From contig CADCVQ010000017.1 in NCBI GenBank assembly GCA_902806175.1, forward strand, positions 20,295-84,294: 64,000 nt of DNA, written 5' to 3'. Shown one piece after another: positions 16,937 through 25,054 of this stretch (within the stretch, counting starts at the first letter, position 1; each line of letters starts with the position of its first letter). The translations under genes were made by a program, and so were the position numbers. The DNA comes from an uncultured Solirubrobacteraceae bacterium (GTDB lineage Bacteria; Actinomycetota; Thermoleophilia; Solirubrobacterales; Solirubrobacteraceae). Below the pieces are notes generated by a model, which had not been told where the DNA came from, made no database searches, and saw nothing but the letters and a program-made list of their open reading frames with translations.

Positions 16937-16943
16937 GCGCCCC

Positions 16944-18395
16944 GTGCGCAGCCTCTTCGAGCGCCTGCTGGCGGGAGGCGCGGCATACCAGGCCGCCAGC
17001 GTCCTGTCTGCGGCGCTGGCGCTCGTCACGCTGCCGCTGTACACCCGCGCGCTGAGCCGCGCGGACTTCGGCGTCGCCGAGACGCTGCTGACGTTCATCA
17101 TCCTCGCGTCGATCCTGCTGCGCCTCGGGCTCGGCGAGGCGTTCGTGCGCTTCTACGTTCAGACGCCGCAGGAGGAGCGCGACCGCCTCGCGCGCACGAC
17201 CACCACGACGGTGCTGCTCGTGACGACGGCGACGGCGCTGCTGGCGGTGGCCCTCGCGGGCCCGCTCAGCTCGCTGCTGCTGGGTTTCGAGGACGCGGGC
17301 CTGATGCGGATCGCGGTGCTCGGCCTGTGGGCGTTCACGAACCTCGAGATCGCCTACGCGCTGCTGCGCGTCGACGAGCGCCGGCGCCTGTACGTGACCG
17401 CGTCGCTGTGCAACGTCGTGCTGAGCGTCGTGCTGACGGTGACCCTCGTCGTCGCGCTCGACCAGGGCGCGCGCGGCTACCTGGCGGGCAACTACGTCGC
17501 CTCCGTCGCCGTGCTGCTCGGCCTGTGGTGGGCGCTGCGCGGACGGATCGGCCTGCGTGTCGGCGGCCACGGCTTCCCGCTCGGCGCGCTGCTGCGCTTC
17601 GGCGTGCCGACCGTGCCCGCCGACGCGACCGTGTTCGCGCTCAACGTCGTCGACCGCGCCTACCTCCTGCGCGCCCAGAGCGCCGCCGCGGCCGGGCTGT
17701 TCGCGCTGTCGGTGAAGCTCGCGACGGCGGTCATCCTCGCGGTGCGCGGCTTTCAGCTCGCCTGGCCGCCGCTGGCCTACTCGATCGGCGACGACCGCGA
17801 GGCGGGGCGCTTCTACGCGGCGGTGACGACGTGGTACGTCGTCGTCACGGGCTTCGTCGTGGCGGGCCTGACCCTGCTCGGGCGCTGGGTCGTGCGGCTG
17901 CTCGCGGCGCCGCAGTACTTCGAGGCCCACGAGGCGCTGCCGTGGGTCGCGCTGGGCTGGGCGATGTACGGCCTGTTCCTCGTCCTGGTGACGATCGGCG
18001 GCCGCGCGGGCGTCACGACGCGCACCTTCCCGGCGGCGCTGGCCGGCGTCGTCGTCAACGTCGTCGCGCTCGTCGCGCTCGTCGAGCCGCTCGGGATCGC
18101 GGGCGCCGGCATCGCGCTCGTCATCTCCTACGGCGTGATGCTCGTGGTGCTGCACCTCCTGACGCGGCGCCTGTTCGCCGTGCCGTTCGAGTGGGCTCGG
18201 CTGGCGCACGCGGTCGTGCTGCTGGCGGGCGTCAGCGTCGCGGGCGAGCTGCTGCTGCCCGCCAGCGGCGTCGCCGGCTTCGTCCCGCGCGCGCTCGCGT
18301 GCGCCGCGATCGCGCCGCTGTTCGCGGCGACGCGATTCGCGCGACCCGCCGAGCTCGCCGCGCTGCGCGACCTGCTGCGCCGCAGGCGCCGCTAG
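16944..18395 (+). CDS. polysaccharide flippase (Wzx/MATE-like, MOP superfamily)
   Basis: The 483-aa protein has about 12-14 membrane helices and begins in the typical Wzx way (GAAYQAASVLSAALALVTLPLYTRALSRADFGVAETLLTF split over the first two helices). Further conserved-looking points are FGVPTVPADATVFALNVVDRAYLL in the middle and GAGIALVISYGVM near the end. Wzx-type flippases carry undecaprenyl-diphosphate-linked oligosaccharide across the inner membrane, supplying the Wzy-like protein encoded at 10745. The GTG at 16944 follows a TACCGT -10 by 7 bases. It is divergent from the glycosyltransferase gene and presumably co-expressed with it. Confidence 0.88.
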   Translation: MRSLFERLLAGGAAYQAASVLSAALALVTLPLYTRALSRADFGVAETLLTFIILASILLRLGLGEAFVRFYVQTPQEERDRLARTTTTTVLLVTTATALLAVALAGPLSSLLLGFEDAGLMRIAVLGLWAFTNLEIAYALLRVDERRRLYVTASLCNVVLSVVLTVTLVVALDQGARGYLAGNYVASVAVLLGLWWALRGRIGLRVGGHGFPLGALLRFGVPTVPADATVFALNVVDRAYLLRAQSAAAAGLFALSVKLATAVILAVRGFQLAWPPLAYSIGDDREAGRFYAAVTTWYVVVTGFVVAGLTLLGRWVVRLLAAPQYFEAHEALPWVALGWAMYGLFLVLVTIGGRAGVTTRTFPAALAGVVVNVVALVALVEPLGIAGAGIALVISYGVMLVVLHLLTRRLFAVPFEWARLAHAVVLLAGVSVAGELLLPASGVAGFVPRALACAAIAPLFAATRFARPAELAALRDLLRRRRR

Positions 18396-18426
18396 TGGCC
18401 CGTCTCGTAACGGACCACGGCGGCGA

Positions 18427-18786
18427 TCAGCGCGGCACCCAGACGCTCAGCGCACCCATGACGACGGCGAGCGCCGCCAGCGCGATGCCCAGGACGTTGG
18501 CGGCCCCGCCGATCGCGCCTCCGGCGCCCAGCAGCACGCACGCCCAGATGAGACAGGACACCTGCGCGCTGAGCCCCGGCGCCCTCGCCCAGCCGTAGGC
18601 GGCGTAGGCGAGCAGCGCCACGCCGAGCAGGACGAGCGGAATGCCGATCACGAACGCCGCGGCGCCGTCCTCGCAGGCGCCCGCCGACCCGCAGTCGCGG
18701 TTGACGGCGATGTACAGCCCCGCCGCGATCGCGCCGAGCGCCAGCAGGCAGGAGAGCAGCAGCGCAAACCGGGCCCGGGGCTCCAT
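18427..18786 (-). CDS. small four-helix membrane protein, unknown function
   Basis: The 119-aa protein has four hydrophobic segments (ALLLSCLLALGAIAAGLYIAV; AAAFVIGIPLVLLGVALLAYAAYGW; VSCLIWACVLLGAGGAIGGA; LGIALAALAVVMGALSVWV). The first loop contains NRDCGSAGACEDG, with two cysteines that could form a disulfide outside the membrane. The ATG at 18786 is preferred to a start 51 bases upstream because the extra residues are Pro/Arg/Gly-rich and low in hydrophobicity. I do not recognise the family. It converges with the flippase gene. Confidence 0.6.
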   Translation of the reverse strand: MEPRARFALLLSCLLALGAIAAGLYIAVNRDCGSAGACEDGAAAFVIGIPLVLLGVALLAYAAYGWARAPGLSAQVSCLIWACVLLGAGGAIGGAANVLGIALAALAVVMGALSVWVPR

Positions 18787-18894
18787 GAGCGCACCGTCTA
18801 CCCCAGCCGCGCGAGGGCCAGGCGCCCGGCTGGGCACGCGCGATGCGAGCGCCTCTCGAACGGGCGACGATCGCCGGACCTACCGAATGCGATC

Positions 18895-19470
18895 TCACGA
18901 GATTCCCCTCAAGCAGATCGCCGTCACCTCGACGCTCCAGTTCGTCGTGGTGCCGGAGCCCACCTCCTGAGCCACGATGCTCGCCGCATTGGAGAACGTG
19001 TCGACCTCGAGGCCGGTGAGCGCCACGTTCTCCTGCTGCGAGCTTGAGGTGTTGTTCAAGACCTGCCCCGAGGTGGCGACGACCTTCGAACCGGCGGGGC
19101 ATTCCGCGAATCCAAACTTGAACGAGTCCGAGTTGCTCGCTGAGGAATCGTTCGCCTTGACGATCGAGATCGCCGGCGCGGCTGTTCCTGCCGGACCCGG
19201 TGCCCCTGCCGGACCCTGCGGACCTGCAGGACCCGGCTGTCCGGCTTGGCCACGGGGGCCGGCCGGCAGCTGACCGAGCTTGAAGTCTGCCGCGAGGAGC
19301 GAGCCGTTCCTGACCTCGCTGGACGTCACGGCGCCGCTTCTGATCTGCTTGGCGCCCACGCTGTTGGCGGGCAAGCGCGCGGCGGCGTACGAGGTGCCGC
19401 CCAGAGCGACGAACAGCGCGAGATATGCCACGGGCTGACGCCGAAGATGGTCAACAAGATCGCGAGGCAT
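18895..19470 (-). CDS. exported protein with collagen-like repeat
   Basis: The 191-aa protein starts with a positively charged stretch and a hydrophobic signal or anchor (VAYLALFVALGGTSYAA), followed by NSVGAKQIRSGAVTSSEVRNGSLLAADFKLGQLP. This N-terminal pattern is common in Thermoleophilia surface proteins. Eight G-X-Y triplets follow (GPRGQAGQPGPAGPQGPAGA...), then a ~95-residue globular tail with two cysteines. The collagen part probably forms a trimeric stalk and the tail a head domain. AGGAGG directly upstream supports an ATG at 19470 (4-base spacing) or 19473. A copy of the 32-bp upstream element begins 53 bases away. Confidence 0.75.
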   Translation of the reverse strand: MPRDLVDHLRRQPVAYLALFVALGGTSYAAARLPANSVGAKQIRSGAVTSSEVRNGSLLAADFKLGQLPAGPRGQAGQPGPAGPQGPAGAPGPAGTAAPAISIVKANDSSASNSDSFKFGFAECPAGSKVVATSGQVLNNTSSSQQENVALTGLEVDTFSNAASIVAQEVGSGTTTNWSVEVTAICLRGIS

Positions 19471-19522
19471 CATTCCTCCTAGGGTCATTTGCGGGCGATT
19501 GTTGCCGGTGAAACCGAGTCTC

Positions 19523-19554
19523 CGCATCGGGGAGCACCCCGAGATGGCACCCTG
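19523..19554 (-). repeat. 32-bp upstream element, copy A
   Basis: In the sense of transcription the element has CAGGGTG, six bases, a second (C)RGGGTG, then CTCCCCGATGCG. In copy A the second half folds as TCGGGG-TGCT-CCCCGA. It lies 53 bases before the collagen-like gene start. Confidence 0.75.
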
Positions 19555-19874
19555 AGGTTGGCGGCGCTTCGGGTCGCCGCGCGCGCGTCAAGCGGGTGAC
19601 CGGTCACCATCCGGCCGCACGGATCGCGGCCACGCTCGGGACGCGAACGCGGCGCAACGGTCGGCGCCGGCGCTCACAGGAGGGGGGCACACGCCAAACC
19701 ACGACAAGCCGGCAGCTGGGTCGTCAAAGCCGCGGACGGCACGAAGATCGTGGTCCTTTCGACAGTGGGGATGTGCCGCTCAGGCGCGTGCTCCGACGAT
19801 GCGCGATCGGCGGCGTCGAGCGCTTCCCGGCAATTTCACTGGAAGGCGTTGCTTTGCGCGCGGGCGCGCAGCGC
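19555..19874. other. intergenic region with palindrome and possible gene remnant
   Basis: No complete gene was seen. GGTGACCGGTCACC at 19595-19608 is a perfect 14-bp palindrome and could be an operator. A plus-strand stretch from about 19708 to 19800 reads WVVKAADGTKIVVLSTVGMCRSG, which looks like protein sequence but has no start codon or family, so it may be a gene remnant. Confidence 0.35.
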
Positions 19875-20618
19875 TCAACGCGTCGCGCGGAAGTCGATCC
19901 TCTTGGCCATCTCCAGAATCGTCTTGCCGTTCATGTCGCCCACGGTGTCGCCGGCGGCGATTGTCGCGACGATGTTCCGCGCGCGCCAGACGTACTGATA
20001 GAGCGCGTACGGCCCGAGCGGCAGCTTGATCCCGGCTGCCGCTTGGTCGCCGAGGCCGGATACGCGGACCTTCTGCGGCGGCTCCTCGGCGAACCCGCCG
20101 GTAAGGCTGTAGTTGTCGATCAACAGCTTCCTGACCGCCGGCAGCGCCTTGGATGCCGCGCGGCGGGTGTCATACAGCAATGCAAGCGATCCCGGGCTGT
20201 TGCTGTTCTCTCCATCCTTCTTGCGGTAGGCGACAGAGGAGAATCGCTTCAAACCGGGGGCCACGACCCGCTCAAAAGACGATCGCTCGTCTCTGGTCTG
20301 CGCAGCTTCGACGAGCTCTTGCGGGGATCCCGCAGACCGGCGTCGCCGCTCGTAGCCCGAAGGCAGATCAGAGGCCTTCAGGATGAAGCGATCGAGGTCA
20401 TCGGCGGTGAAGTTCTGACCGAGTGCAGCGGCGGTGCCGGGCGCACCGTCCTCTTCACCTCCCTCGCCGCACCCCGTTGCGAAAAGCGCGAGGCAGAGCA
20501 GGCCCATCGTCACAGATCGCGGCGGTCTCATCGGCATGTGCAGCCTCATCGGGCGAGAACCCGGACGGTGGAAGGCCAACAGCATGCCGGCAACGAGCGT
20601 GCCGCGCCGTGATCTCAT
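19875..20618 (-). CDS. putative lipoprotein
   Basis: The 247-aa protein has a lipoprotein-like signal (MGLLCLALFATGCGEGG), with the candidate lipidated Cys about 46 residues from the ATG at 20618. That start has an ideal GGAGG seven bases upstream, but it gives an unusually long n-region containing a first hydrophobic patch (TLVAGMLLAF). Internal ATGs at 20549 or 20531 would give a normal signal length. The mature part begins acidic/Gly-rich, then TADDLDRFILKASDLPSGYERRRRSAG, a pattern found in actinobacterial lipoproteins of unknown function. It follows the Ig-like gene by 23 bp, probably in one transcript under copy B of the 32-bp element. Confidence 0.7.
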   Translation of the reverse strand: MRSRRGTLVAGMLLAFHRPGSRPMRLHMPMRPPRSVTMGLLCLALFATGCGEGGEEDGAPGTAAALGQNFTADDLDRFILKASDLPSGYERRRRSAGSPQELVEAAQTRDERSSFERVVAPGLKRFSSVAYRKKDGENSNSPGSLALLYDTRRAASKALPAVRKLLIDNYSLTGGFAEEPPQKVRVSGLGDQAAAGIKLPLGPYALYQYVWRARNIVATIAAGDTVGDMNGKTILEMAKRIDFRATR

Positions 20619-20641
20619 CGGTCGGCCTCCGCGCAGATGAC

Positions 20642-21088
20642 TCAGCTCCTGGGCGCCAGTACGCGCAGGGTGGTCCGCGCGCCGATGTTGCCCCCGCCGC
20701 AGCGACCCGTGATCGAGTAGCGGCCGGGGCGCCGTGAGCGCGAAATCGTCGTCGTCTTGCGGAAGTACCCGTCCTCGTCTTGGATGGCCGCGGTGATCAT
20801 CGGAACCCCGGCGAACTCCCCGGGCCCGGAGAACGCGCGGGAGAGCAAGCTGACGGCATCGGGGCAACCGGGTACGTAGCCATCGACGATCACCGACTTC
20901 CCGGCCCTGACCGTGCGCGGCCTGACCCTGATCGACGTGCCGGGGGTGGACGCCGCGACGACCGCTTCGGGGCTCTGCACGGACCGGGGGCTCCTGTTCG
21001 CCCCAAGTGCGCTCGCTGCAGCGCTCAGGGCAATCACGCCTGTCACGGTGATGACCGTGATCGCAGGCGGTCGACGGAGACTGTCCAT
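20642..21088 (-). CDS. small secreted protein with Ig-like fold
   Basis: The 148-aa protein has a signal peptide (AITVITVTGVIALSAAASALGA). Its beta-rich mature domain reads TSIRVRPRTVRAGKSVIVDGYVPGC, then YFRKTTTISRSRRPGRYSITGRCGG. The repeated strand pattern and paired cysteines suggest an Ig/Big-like domain, as found in secreted adhesion or wall proteins. The second ATG (21088) is the likely start because GGAGG lies five bases before it; the ATG at 21100 sits ahead of that site. Copy B of the 32-bp element lies 69 bases upstream. Confidence 0.7.
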   Translation of the reverse strand: MDSLRRPPAITVITVTGVIALSAAASALGANRSPRSVQSPEAVVAASTPGTSIRVRPRTVRAGKSVIVDGYVPGCPDAVSLLSRAFSGPGEFAGVPMITAAIQDEDGYFRKTTTISRSRRPGRYSITGRCGGGNIGARTTLRVLAPRS

Positions 21089-21156
21089 GTTGTCCTCCAT
21101 TGGTATCGGCGGGGCGGTGACCCAGCGCGTCCATCGTCACGGCCTGCGGCGCGGCT

Positions 21157-21188
21157 CGCATCGGGGAGCACCCCGAGATCGCACCCTG
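21157..21188 (-). repeat. 32-bp upstream element, copy B
   Basis: Same layout as copy A, differing at one base. It is centred about 85 bases upstream of the Ig-like/lipoprotein pair. Its second half folds as TCGGGG-TGCT-CCCCGA. Confidence 0.75.
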
Positions 21189-21228
21189 AGATTTCACCGC
21201 GCAAGCTCCCCGAGAACGCCAGTTGCGC

Positions 21229-22686
21229 TCAGCACCTGGAGGTGCAGAAGTACAGCCAACCCAGCTCGCCAGAGCGCTGGACCTGCCCGATCGGGCTGAA
21301 CGTCCCACCACCGCGCCAGTGCAGGCCGGCCAACTGCCACCCGTTGTCTTGTGAGAGCGAGAAGACGGGACCGCCGCTGTCTCCGCTGTCGGAGCGGTAG
21401 TCGGCCCGGGCCTGGCAGATCATCGTCGTACCGGTGTCCCCGTCGTTGGTGTAGCTGTTGACCGTGAGGCACGTGTTCGTGACCTCGCCCAAGGTGACGC
21501 CGGTGGTCTTGCCGACCTTGATGACCAGTCTGCCGACCACCGGATAGTGCTCCTCATGTCCGATTTCGACCATCCCTCCGCGCCAGTTGGGCGAGTCGAA
21601 GTCCGCCTCGGCGAAGTACCCCAGAAAGAACTGGGGTCGCGGATTGGGGGAGGAGGTGATCGCCGCGAATGCGCTGTCGCTGTAGCGACAGCGCCTGTTG
21701 ACCGGGCAGTCTCCCCCCGTGAAGTAGGCCGGATCGTCGACCTCGCGGGCTATCTCGTTGCTGTCGGTGCCGGGTCGACCCTCGAACGGTGTGTTCGATC
21801 GGGCATGCTGAAAGAAGCGAGTGCCCTCCAGCGAGCCACGGGTGTCGGTGCAGTGGGTGTTGGTCACGATGCCCCATTTCTGGTGGCGCGGGTTCCAAGC
21901 GATGAACCCCAGCGTGCAGCGGCCTCCCCCTGACTTGCTGATCTGAAATCCGCTCATCAGCGCCCGATGCCTGTGTTGCAGGCTCGAATCCTCCGGGGCG
22001 GGCGGCCTTCTGACGATGCGGACGGCGTCGCGCGGAATCGACAGCCGATCCAGGCGCCGGTGCAGCGCGCCCCGCAGCCGGAGATCCTCGACGCCCACGA
22101 CGAGTCGGTTGGACCGATCGTCGATGTCGGTCATCGTCACCCCGGCCAGGCTCCACACGCCCGTCGTCATCCGGTCACTCCAGGTCTTCAGCTGCCCCCA
22201 GTCGTAGCGCGCCTTGAGCATCTTCGTCCGGCGCTCGGGGATGTCGAAGAGTGCCCGCAGCCGGCGCGCGACGAGCGCCAACGTCCGCGCGTTGCTGCGC
22301 GTCAGGTAGACGAAGAGCGTGTCGGCCTTCTCGTCGACGAACAGCCCCCCGAAGCTCGGGATGGCGGCGGCGAGCTGCGCAAGCTGATCGTCAAACGTCG
22401 GCTGCGCGCCCGTCTGCGGGATGGACTTCGGCGTCAGGCTGCCCGGCGCCGGCGGCGCTACCTCGACGCCTTCTTCTCTGCCGACGGTCAGATCGACGGA
22501 AATCCCGAGCGGCAGCCCCGGCGCCCGCACCACGAGCTCGTCCTGCGCCTGCGCGGCGCCAGGCACCGCCGCGACCACGAGAAGAGCGACGGCTGCCGCC
22601 ACCCACCCCGATGCACGGGGGCGGCGCCCTGCAGCGGGCGCGACCGACGACCTGAGGTGTGCGAACGACACGACCTTGAAGAACAT
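21229..22686 (-). CDS. secreted S1-family (trypsin/streptogrisin-like) serine protease
   Basis: The 485-aa preproprotein has a signal or anchor at ~28-48 (WVAAAVALLVVAAVPGAAQAQ). A ~190-residue propeptide contains FGGLFVDEKADTLFVYLTR, like the chaperone propeptides of alpha-lytic protease and streptogrisins. A C-terminal S1 domain follows. The triad is visible: His278 in TNTHCT, Asp337 in YSDSAF, and Ser437 in DSGDSGGP. Several cysteines suggest disulfides, fitting extracellular action. The cleavage preference is unknown. AAAGG lies seven bases before ATG 22686. Copy C of the 32-bp element sits 93 bases upstream, so the gene probably belongs to the same regulon as its neighbours. Confidence 0.88.
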   Translation of the reverse strand: MFFKVVSFAHLRSSVAPAAGRRPRASGWVAAAVALLVVAAVPGAAQAQDELVVRAPGLPLGISVDLTVGREEGVEVAPPAPGSLTPKSIPQTGAQPTFDDQLAQLAAAIPSFGGLFVDEKADTLFVYLTRSNARTLALVARRLRALFDIPERRTKMLKARYDWGQLKTWSDRMTTGVWSLAGVTMTDIDDRSNRLVVGVEDLRLRGALHRRLDRLSIPRDAVRIVRRPPAPEDSSLQHRHRALMSGFQISKSGGGRCTLGFIAWNPRHQKWGIVTNTHCTDTRGSLEGTRFFQHARSNTPFEGRPGTDSNEIAREVDDPAYFTGGDCPVNRRCRYSDSAFAAITSSPNPRPQFFLGYFAEADFDSPNWRGGMVEIGHEEHYPVVGRLVIKVGKTTGVTLGEVTNTCLTVNSYTNDGDTGTTMICQARADYRSDSGDSGGPVFSLSQDNGWQLAGLHWRGGGTFSPIGQVQRSGELGWLYFCTSRC

Positions 22687-22778
22687 CCCGATGCCTTTCT
22701 GCGCGTGATGGGGGCTCGCCCACAGAAAAGGGGCGGTTCACATGAACTCGCGCAAGCCTGCCGCGGCAGCGGCCCGTT

Positions 22779-22810
22779 CGCATCGGGGTGCACCCTGAGC
22801 TGACACCCTG
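22779..22810 (-). repeat. 32-bp upstream element, copy C
   Basis: CAGGGTG is followed by six bases (TCAGCT) and a second CAGGGTG, then CACCCCGATGCG. It lies upstream of the S1 protease. A perfect palindrome CTGCCGCGGCAG (22758-22769) follows it on the transcribed side. Confidence 0.75.
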
Positions 22811-22918
22811 AACTTCAGTCCCGGTCGCCCCTCGCATGGCCGCCGACCTCCGTCGCCCTACGCGCGCATCAGGGGCACTCGGATCCAGCACCTGCCTGGG
22901 ACTCGCACGCTCGCCGCG

Positions 22919-23116
22919 CTAATCGCCGTCGGCGAGCGGCCGCGCCGCTGGATGAGGCAGCGCCATGGGCGCTTCGGTCAGCGCCTGCAGCGCCGCTGCG
23001 AGCTCCATCCAGCCCTGAAACGTCCGGCGCTGGCCGTGCTCGGGCGCGAGTGAGCCCTTGATCGGCTCGCTGTCCGGCTCGACCTCGAGTGAGAGGCGCA
23101 GCATCTTCCCCGCCAT
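22919..23116 (-). CDS. small conserved-looking protein, 65 aa
   Basis: The protein contains LRLSLEVEPDSEPIKGSLAPEHGQRRTFQGWMELAAALQAL. An 'I.G.L....G..R.F.GW.EL..AL' pattern like this is familiar from small cytosolic proteins of Thermoleophilia, but I know no function. There is no signal peptide. The ATG at 23116 gives the compact form. An in-frame ATG at 23152, inside copy D of the 32-bp element, would add 12 Arg-rich residues. It is probably controlled by copy D. Confidence 0.55.
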   Translation of the reverse strand: MAGKMLRLSLEVEPDSEPIKGSLAPEHGQRRTFQGWMELAAALQALTEAPMALPHPAARPLADGD

Positions 23117-23147
23117 GGACGGGACCCTTGCAGCCGGGCGCCGTCTT

Positions 23148-23179
23148 CGCATCATGGAGCACCCTGAGATCGGACCCTG
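23148..23179 (-). repeat. 32-bp upstream element, copy D
   Basis: CAGGGTC, CGATCT, CAGGGTG, then CTCCATGATGCG. Its second half can pair TCA with TGA where copies A and B pair TCG with CGA, a single compensatory-looking change. It lies 31 bases upstream of the 65-aa gene. Confidence 0.72.
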
Positions 23180-23333
23180 AACTTTTCGTGGTGTGATTTG
23201 CGCTCCGGCGCGGAGCCGGCCTCGGGAGGCGCTCCTTGCCCGCAGGTCGAAGCCAGTACGCCGCGCGCTTGTCAATTCCCGCGGCCGCTCGGGCGCGGAA
23301 TGGCCAGCGTGACGCGAGGGACGCCGCCACCAA

Positions 23334-23365
23334 CAGGGTGCGATCTCAGGGTGCTCCCCGACCCG
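23334..23365 (+). repeat. 32-bp upstream element, copy E (plus strand)
   Basis: CAGGGTG, CGATCT, CAGGGTG, then CTCCCCGACCCG. It is the only copy on the plus strand, and the genes after it (DUF3072 and CHAD) are also on the plus strand, so orientation to transcription is kept. Apart from copies D and E, the 23117-23704 stretch shows no certain gene; an in-frame ATG at 23516 with GGGGGAGG before it could extend the DUF3072 gene. Confidence 0.72.
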
Positions 23366-23704
23366 ACGCGGCGACCTGCACGCCATGCTCCGGTCACGCG
23401 GCGCAGCGCCGGCGGTTGGTGTGCGGAGCGTCGAGCGCGGCAAGCCGCGTCCTCGAACCGAATCTCACACCTGCGGACAGACATCCCACACAATCAACGA
23501 CGAAGGGGGAGGCTCATGCAGCGCATCTTCGGCAACGACCGACGCCGCCGGCAACAGATCGCGCCCGCAGCGCAGCCGCTTTCAGATCCGGCGCCGTTGA
23601 CCGTCGACACGATCCGCCATCCCGCTGGGCCGAGGTCAGGGGCGGATGGCCGTCCCTTGGCCTCGGAAGTTTGTCCCCTGCGCGTCGGCGGGAACCCGGA
23701 GCGC

Positions 23705-23908
23705 ATGGACCGCCCGCAAAGCAACCCCGAGAAGGACCCGAGCGACTGGACGACCGGCGACGAGCCGATGACGGGGCCGCAGGCCTCGTACCTGGAGACT
23801 CTCTGCCGCGAGGCCGGCGTGGAGTTCGATCCCGACCTCAGCAAGGCCGACGCCTCACGGCGCATCGACGAGTTGCAGCAGAAGACGGGTCGCGGCGCTG
23901 AGTCATGA
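23705..23908 (+). CDS. DUF3072 domain protein
   Basis: The 67-aa protein carries the DUF3072 signature: DPSDWTTGDEPMTGPQASYLETL, then FDPDLSKADASRRIDELQ, split by a short loop. The ending KADASRRIDELQ is typical of this small, soluble family of unknown function. ATG 23705 gives the usual family length. An in-frame ATG at 23516 with a GGGGGAGG three bases before it would add 63 low-complexity residues. The stop overlaps the next start (ATGA), so the CHAD gene is translationally coupled to it. Confidence 0.75.
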   Translation: MDRPQSNPEKDPSDWTTGDEPMTGPQASYLETLCREAGVEFDPDLSKADASRRIDELQQKTGRGAES

Positions 23909-25050
23909 GCCGCGCGAAGCAGGCGCGCGGCTTCGCCCTGGCGGCGGCCGGCGCGTCGGCGCTCTACGCGTTTAGCACCCGTCGAAGACAGGAGAAGACG
24001 GTTCACATGGCAGACTCACCCGCTTCACTTCAGGAGGACCCGCCCACCCGCACGCTGATCGAGGCCGCGACCACCGGCACGACAGTCGCGGACGATCCGC
24101 CGCCCGCGCCCAGGCCGCTCAGCCCCGAGGAGCGCGAGTTTCGCCTGCTGCCCGGCGAGACCGTCGCCGACGGCCTGCGCCGCGCAATCTGCGGACGACT
24201 GGCAGACAGCTCCGCCGCGCTCGCCGGCGTCACCGACCGCGACGAGCTCGGCGAGGCCGTCCACGGCACGCGCAAGTCGATCAAGCGCGTGCGCGCCGCA
24301 CTGCGCCTGTCACGCGACGCGCTCGGCGCGCCGACCTACGAGCGCGAGAACACGGCCATGCGCTCGATCGCCGGCCGCCTGGCCGGGGCGCGCGACGCAC
24401 AGGTCCTGATCGAGACGTTGGACGCGCTCGAGCAGGCGTCCGGCGGCGAGCTCTCGCCGCAGGCGACCGAGCGGCTGCATGCGCGCCTGGAGGACGACCA
24501 CGCGCGCGAGATCGCGGCGATGGCGGCCGACGGCGAGCTGGCCGTGGCGACGCGACAGGCACTCGAGGAGGCGCGTGCGCGCGCGGAGCACTGGAGCTTC
24601 GCGGAGGACGGCTTCGTCGCCGTCAAGCCCGGCCTGCGGCGCGTCTACAGCCGCGGGCGCAGGCAGCTGCGCGCCGCCTGCGAGCAGCCCACCGCCGAGA
24701 ACCTGCACGACACCCGCAAGCGCGTGAAGGATCTCTGGCACGCGGCAGAGCTGCTGCGCGAGGCCGACCCTAAGCGGATGAAGCGCCTCGCGCGCGACGC
24801 CCACGAGGTCGCAAGCCTGCTCGGTGACCACCACGACCTCAGCGTGCTGCGCGACTACGCCGCGGCGAACCCGCAGCTGTTCTCGGATATGGCCGCCCGC
24901 GAGACGCTACTCGACGCGCTCGACCGCGACTCCGAAACGCTGCAGAAGCGCGCGCTCAAGCACGCGCGACGGCTCTACCAGCGTCCGGCCAAGCGCTTCG
25001 TCAAGGACGTCGCGCGCGGCTGGGACAAGCGCGTCTCGAGCGCGGGCTGA
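23905..25050 (+). CDS. CHAD domain protein
   Basis: The 381-aa protein has a short hydrophobic N-terminus (GFALAAAGASALYAF), an acidic/Pro-rich linker, and a CHAD domain from about residue 85. Conserved histidines sit in HGTRKSIKRVRAALRL and HDTRKRVKDLWHAAELLRE, and a third in DHHDLSVLRDY. These repeated HxxRKxxK motifs form the basic groove that binds inorganic polyphosphate in CHAD proteins. It may be a polyphosphate-binding protein; no CYTH domain is fused here. It is coupled to the DUF3072 gene and lies downstream of copy E. Confidence 0.85.
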   Translation: MSRAKQARGFALAAAGASALYAFSTRRRQEKTVHMADSPASLQEDPPTRTLIEAATTGTTVADDPPPAPRPLSPEEREFRLLPGETVADGLRRAICGRLADSSAALAGVTDRDELGEAVHGTRKSIKRVRAALRLSRDALGAPTYERENTAMRSIAGRLAGARDAQVLIETLDALEQASGGELSPQATERLHARLEDDHAREIAAMAADGELAVATRQALEEARARAEHWSFAEDGFVAVKPGLRRVYSRGRRQLRAACEQPTAENLHDTRKRVKDLWHAAELLREADPKRMKRLARDAHEVASLLGDHHDLSVLRDYAAANPQLFSDMAARETLLDALDRDSETLQKRALKHARRLYQRPAKRFVKDVARGWDKRVSSAG

Positions 25051-25054
25051 GCGC

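Noticed and set aside
19595..19608. Perfect palindrome GGTGACCGGTCACC as a defined operator
   Set aside because: It is not close to a convincing promoter of an intact gene, and 14-bp palindromes occur by chance at this composition; mentioned only as a note on the intergenic region.
23516..23704. Separate small gene starting at ATG 23516 with GGGGGAGG
   Set aside because: It is in frame with the DUF3072 gene and has low-complexity composition; it is treated as a possible N-terminal extension rather than a separate gene.
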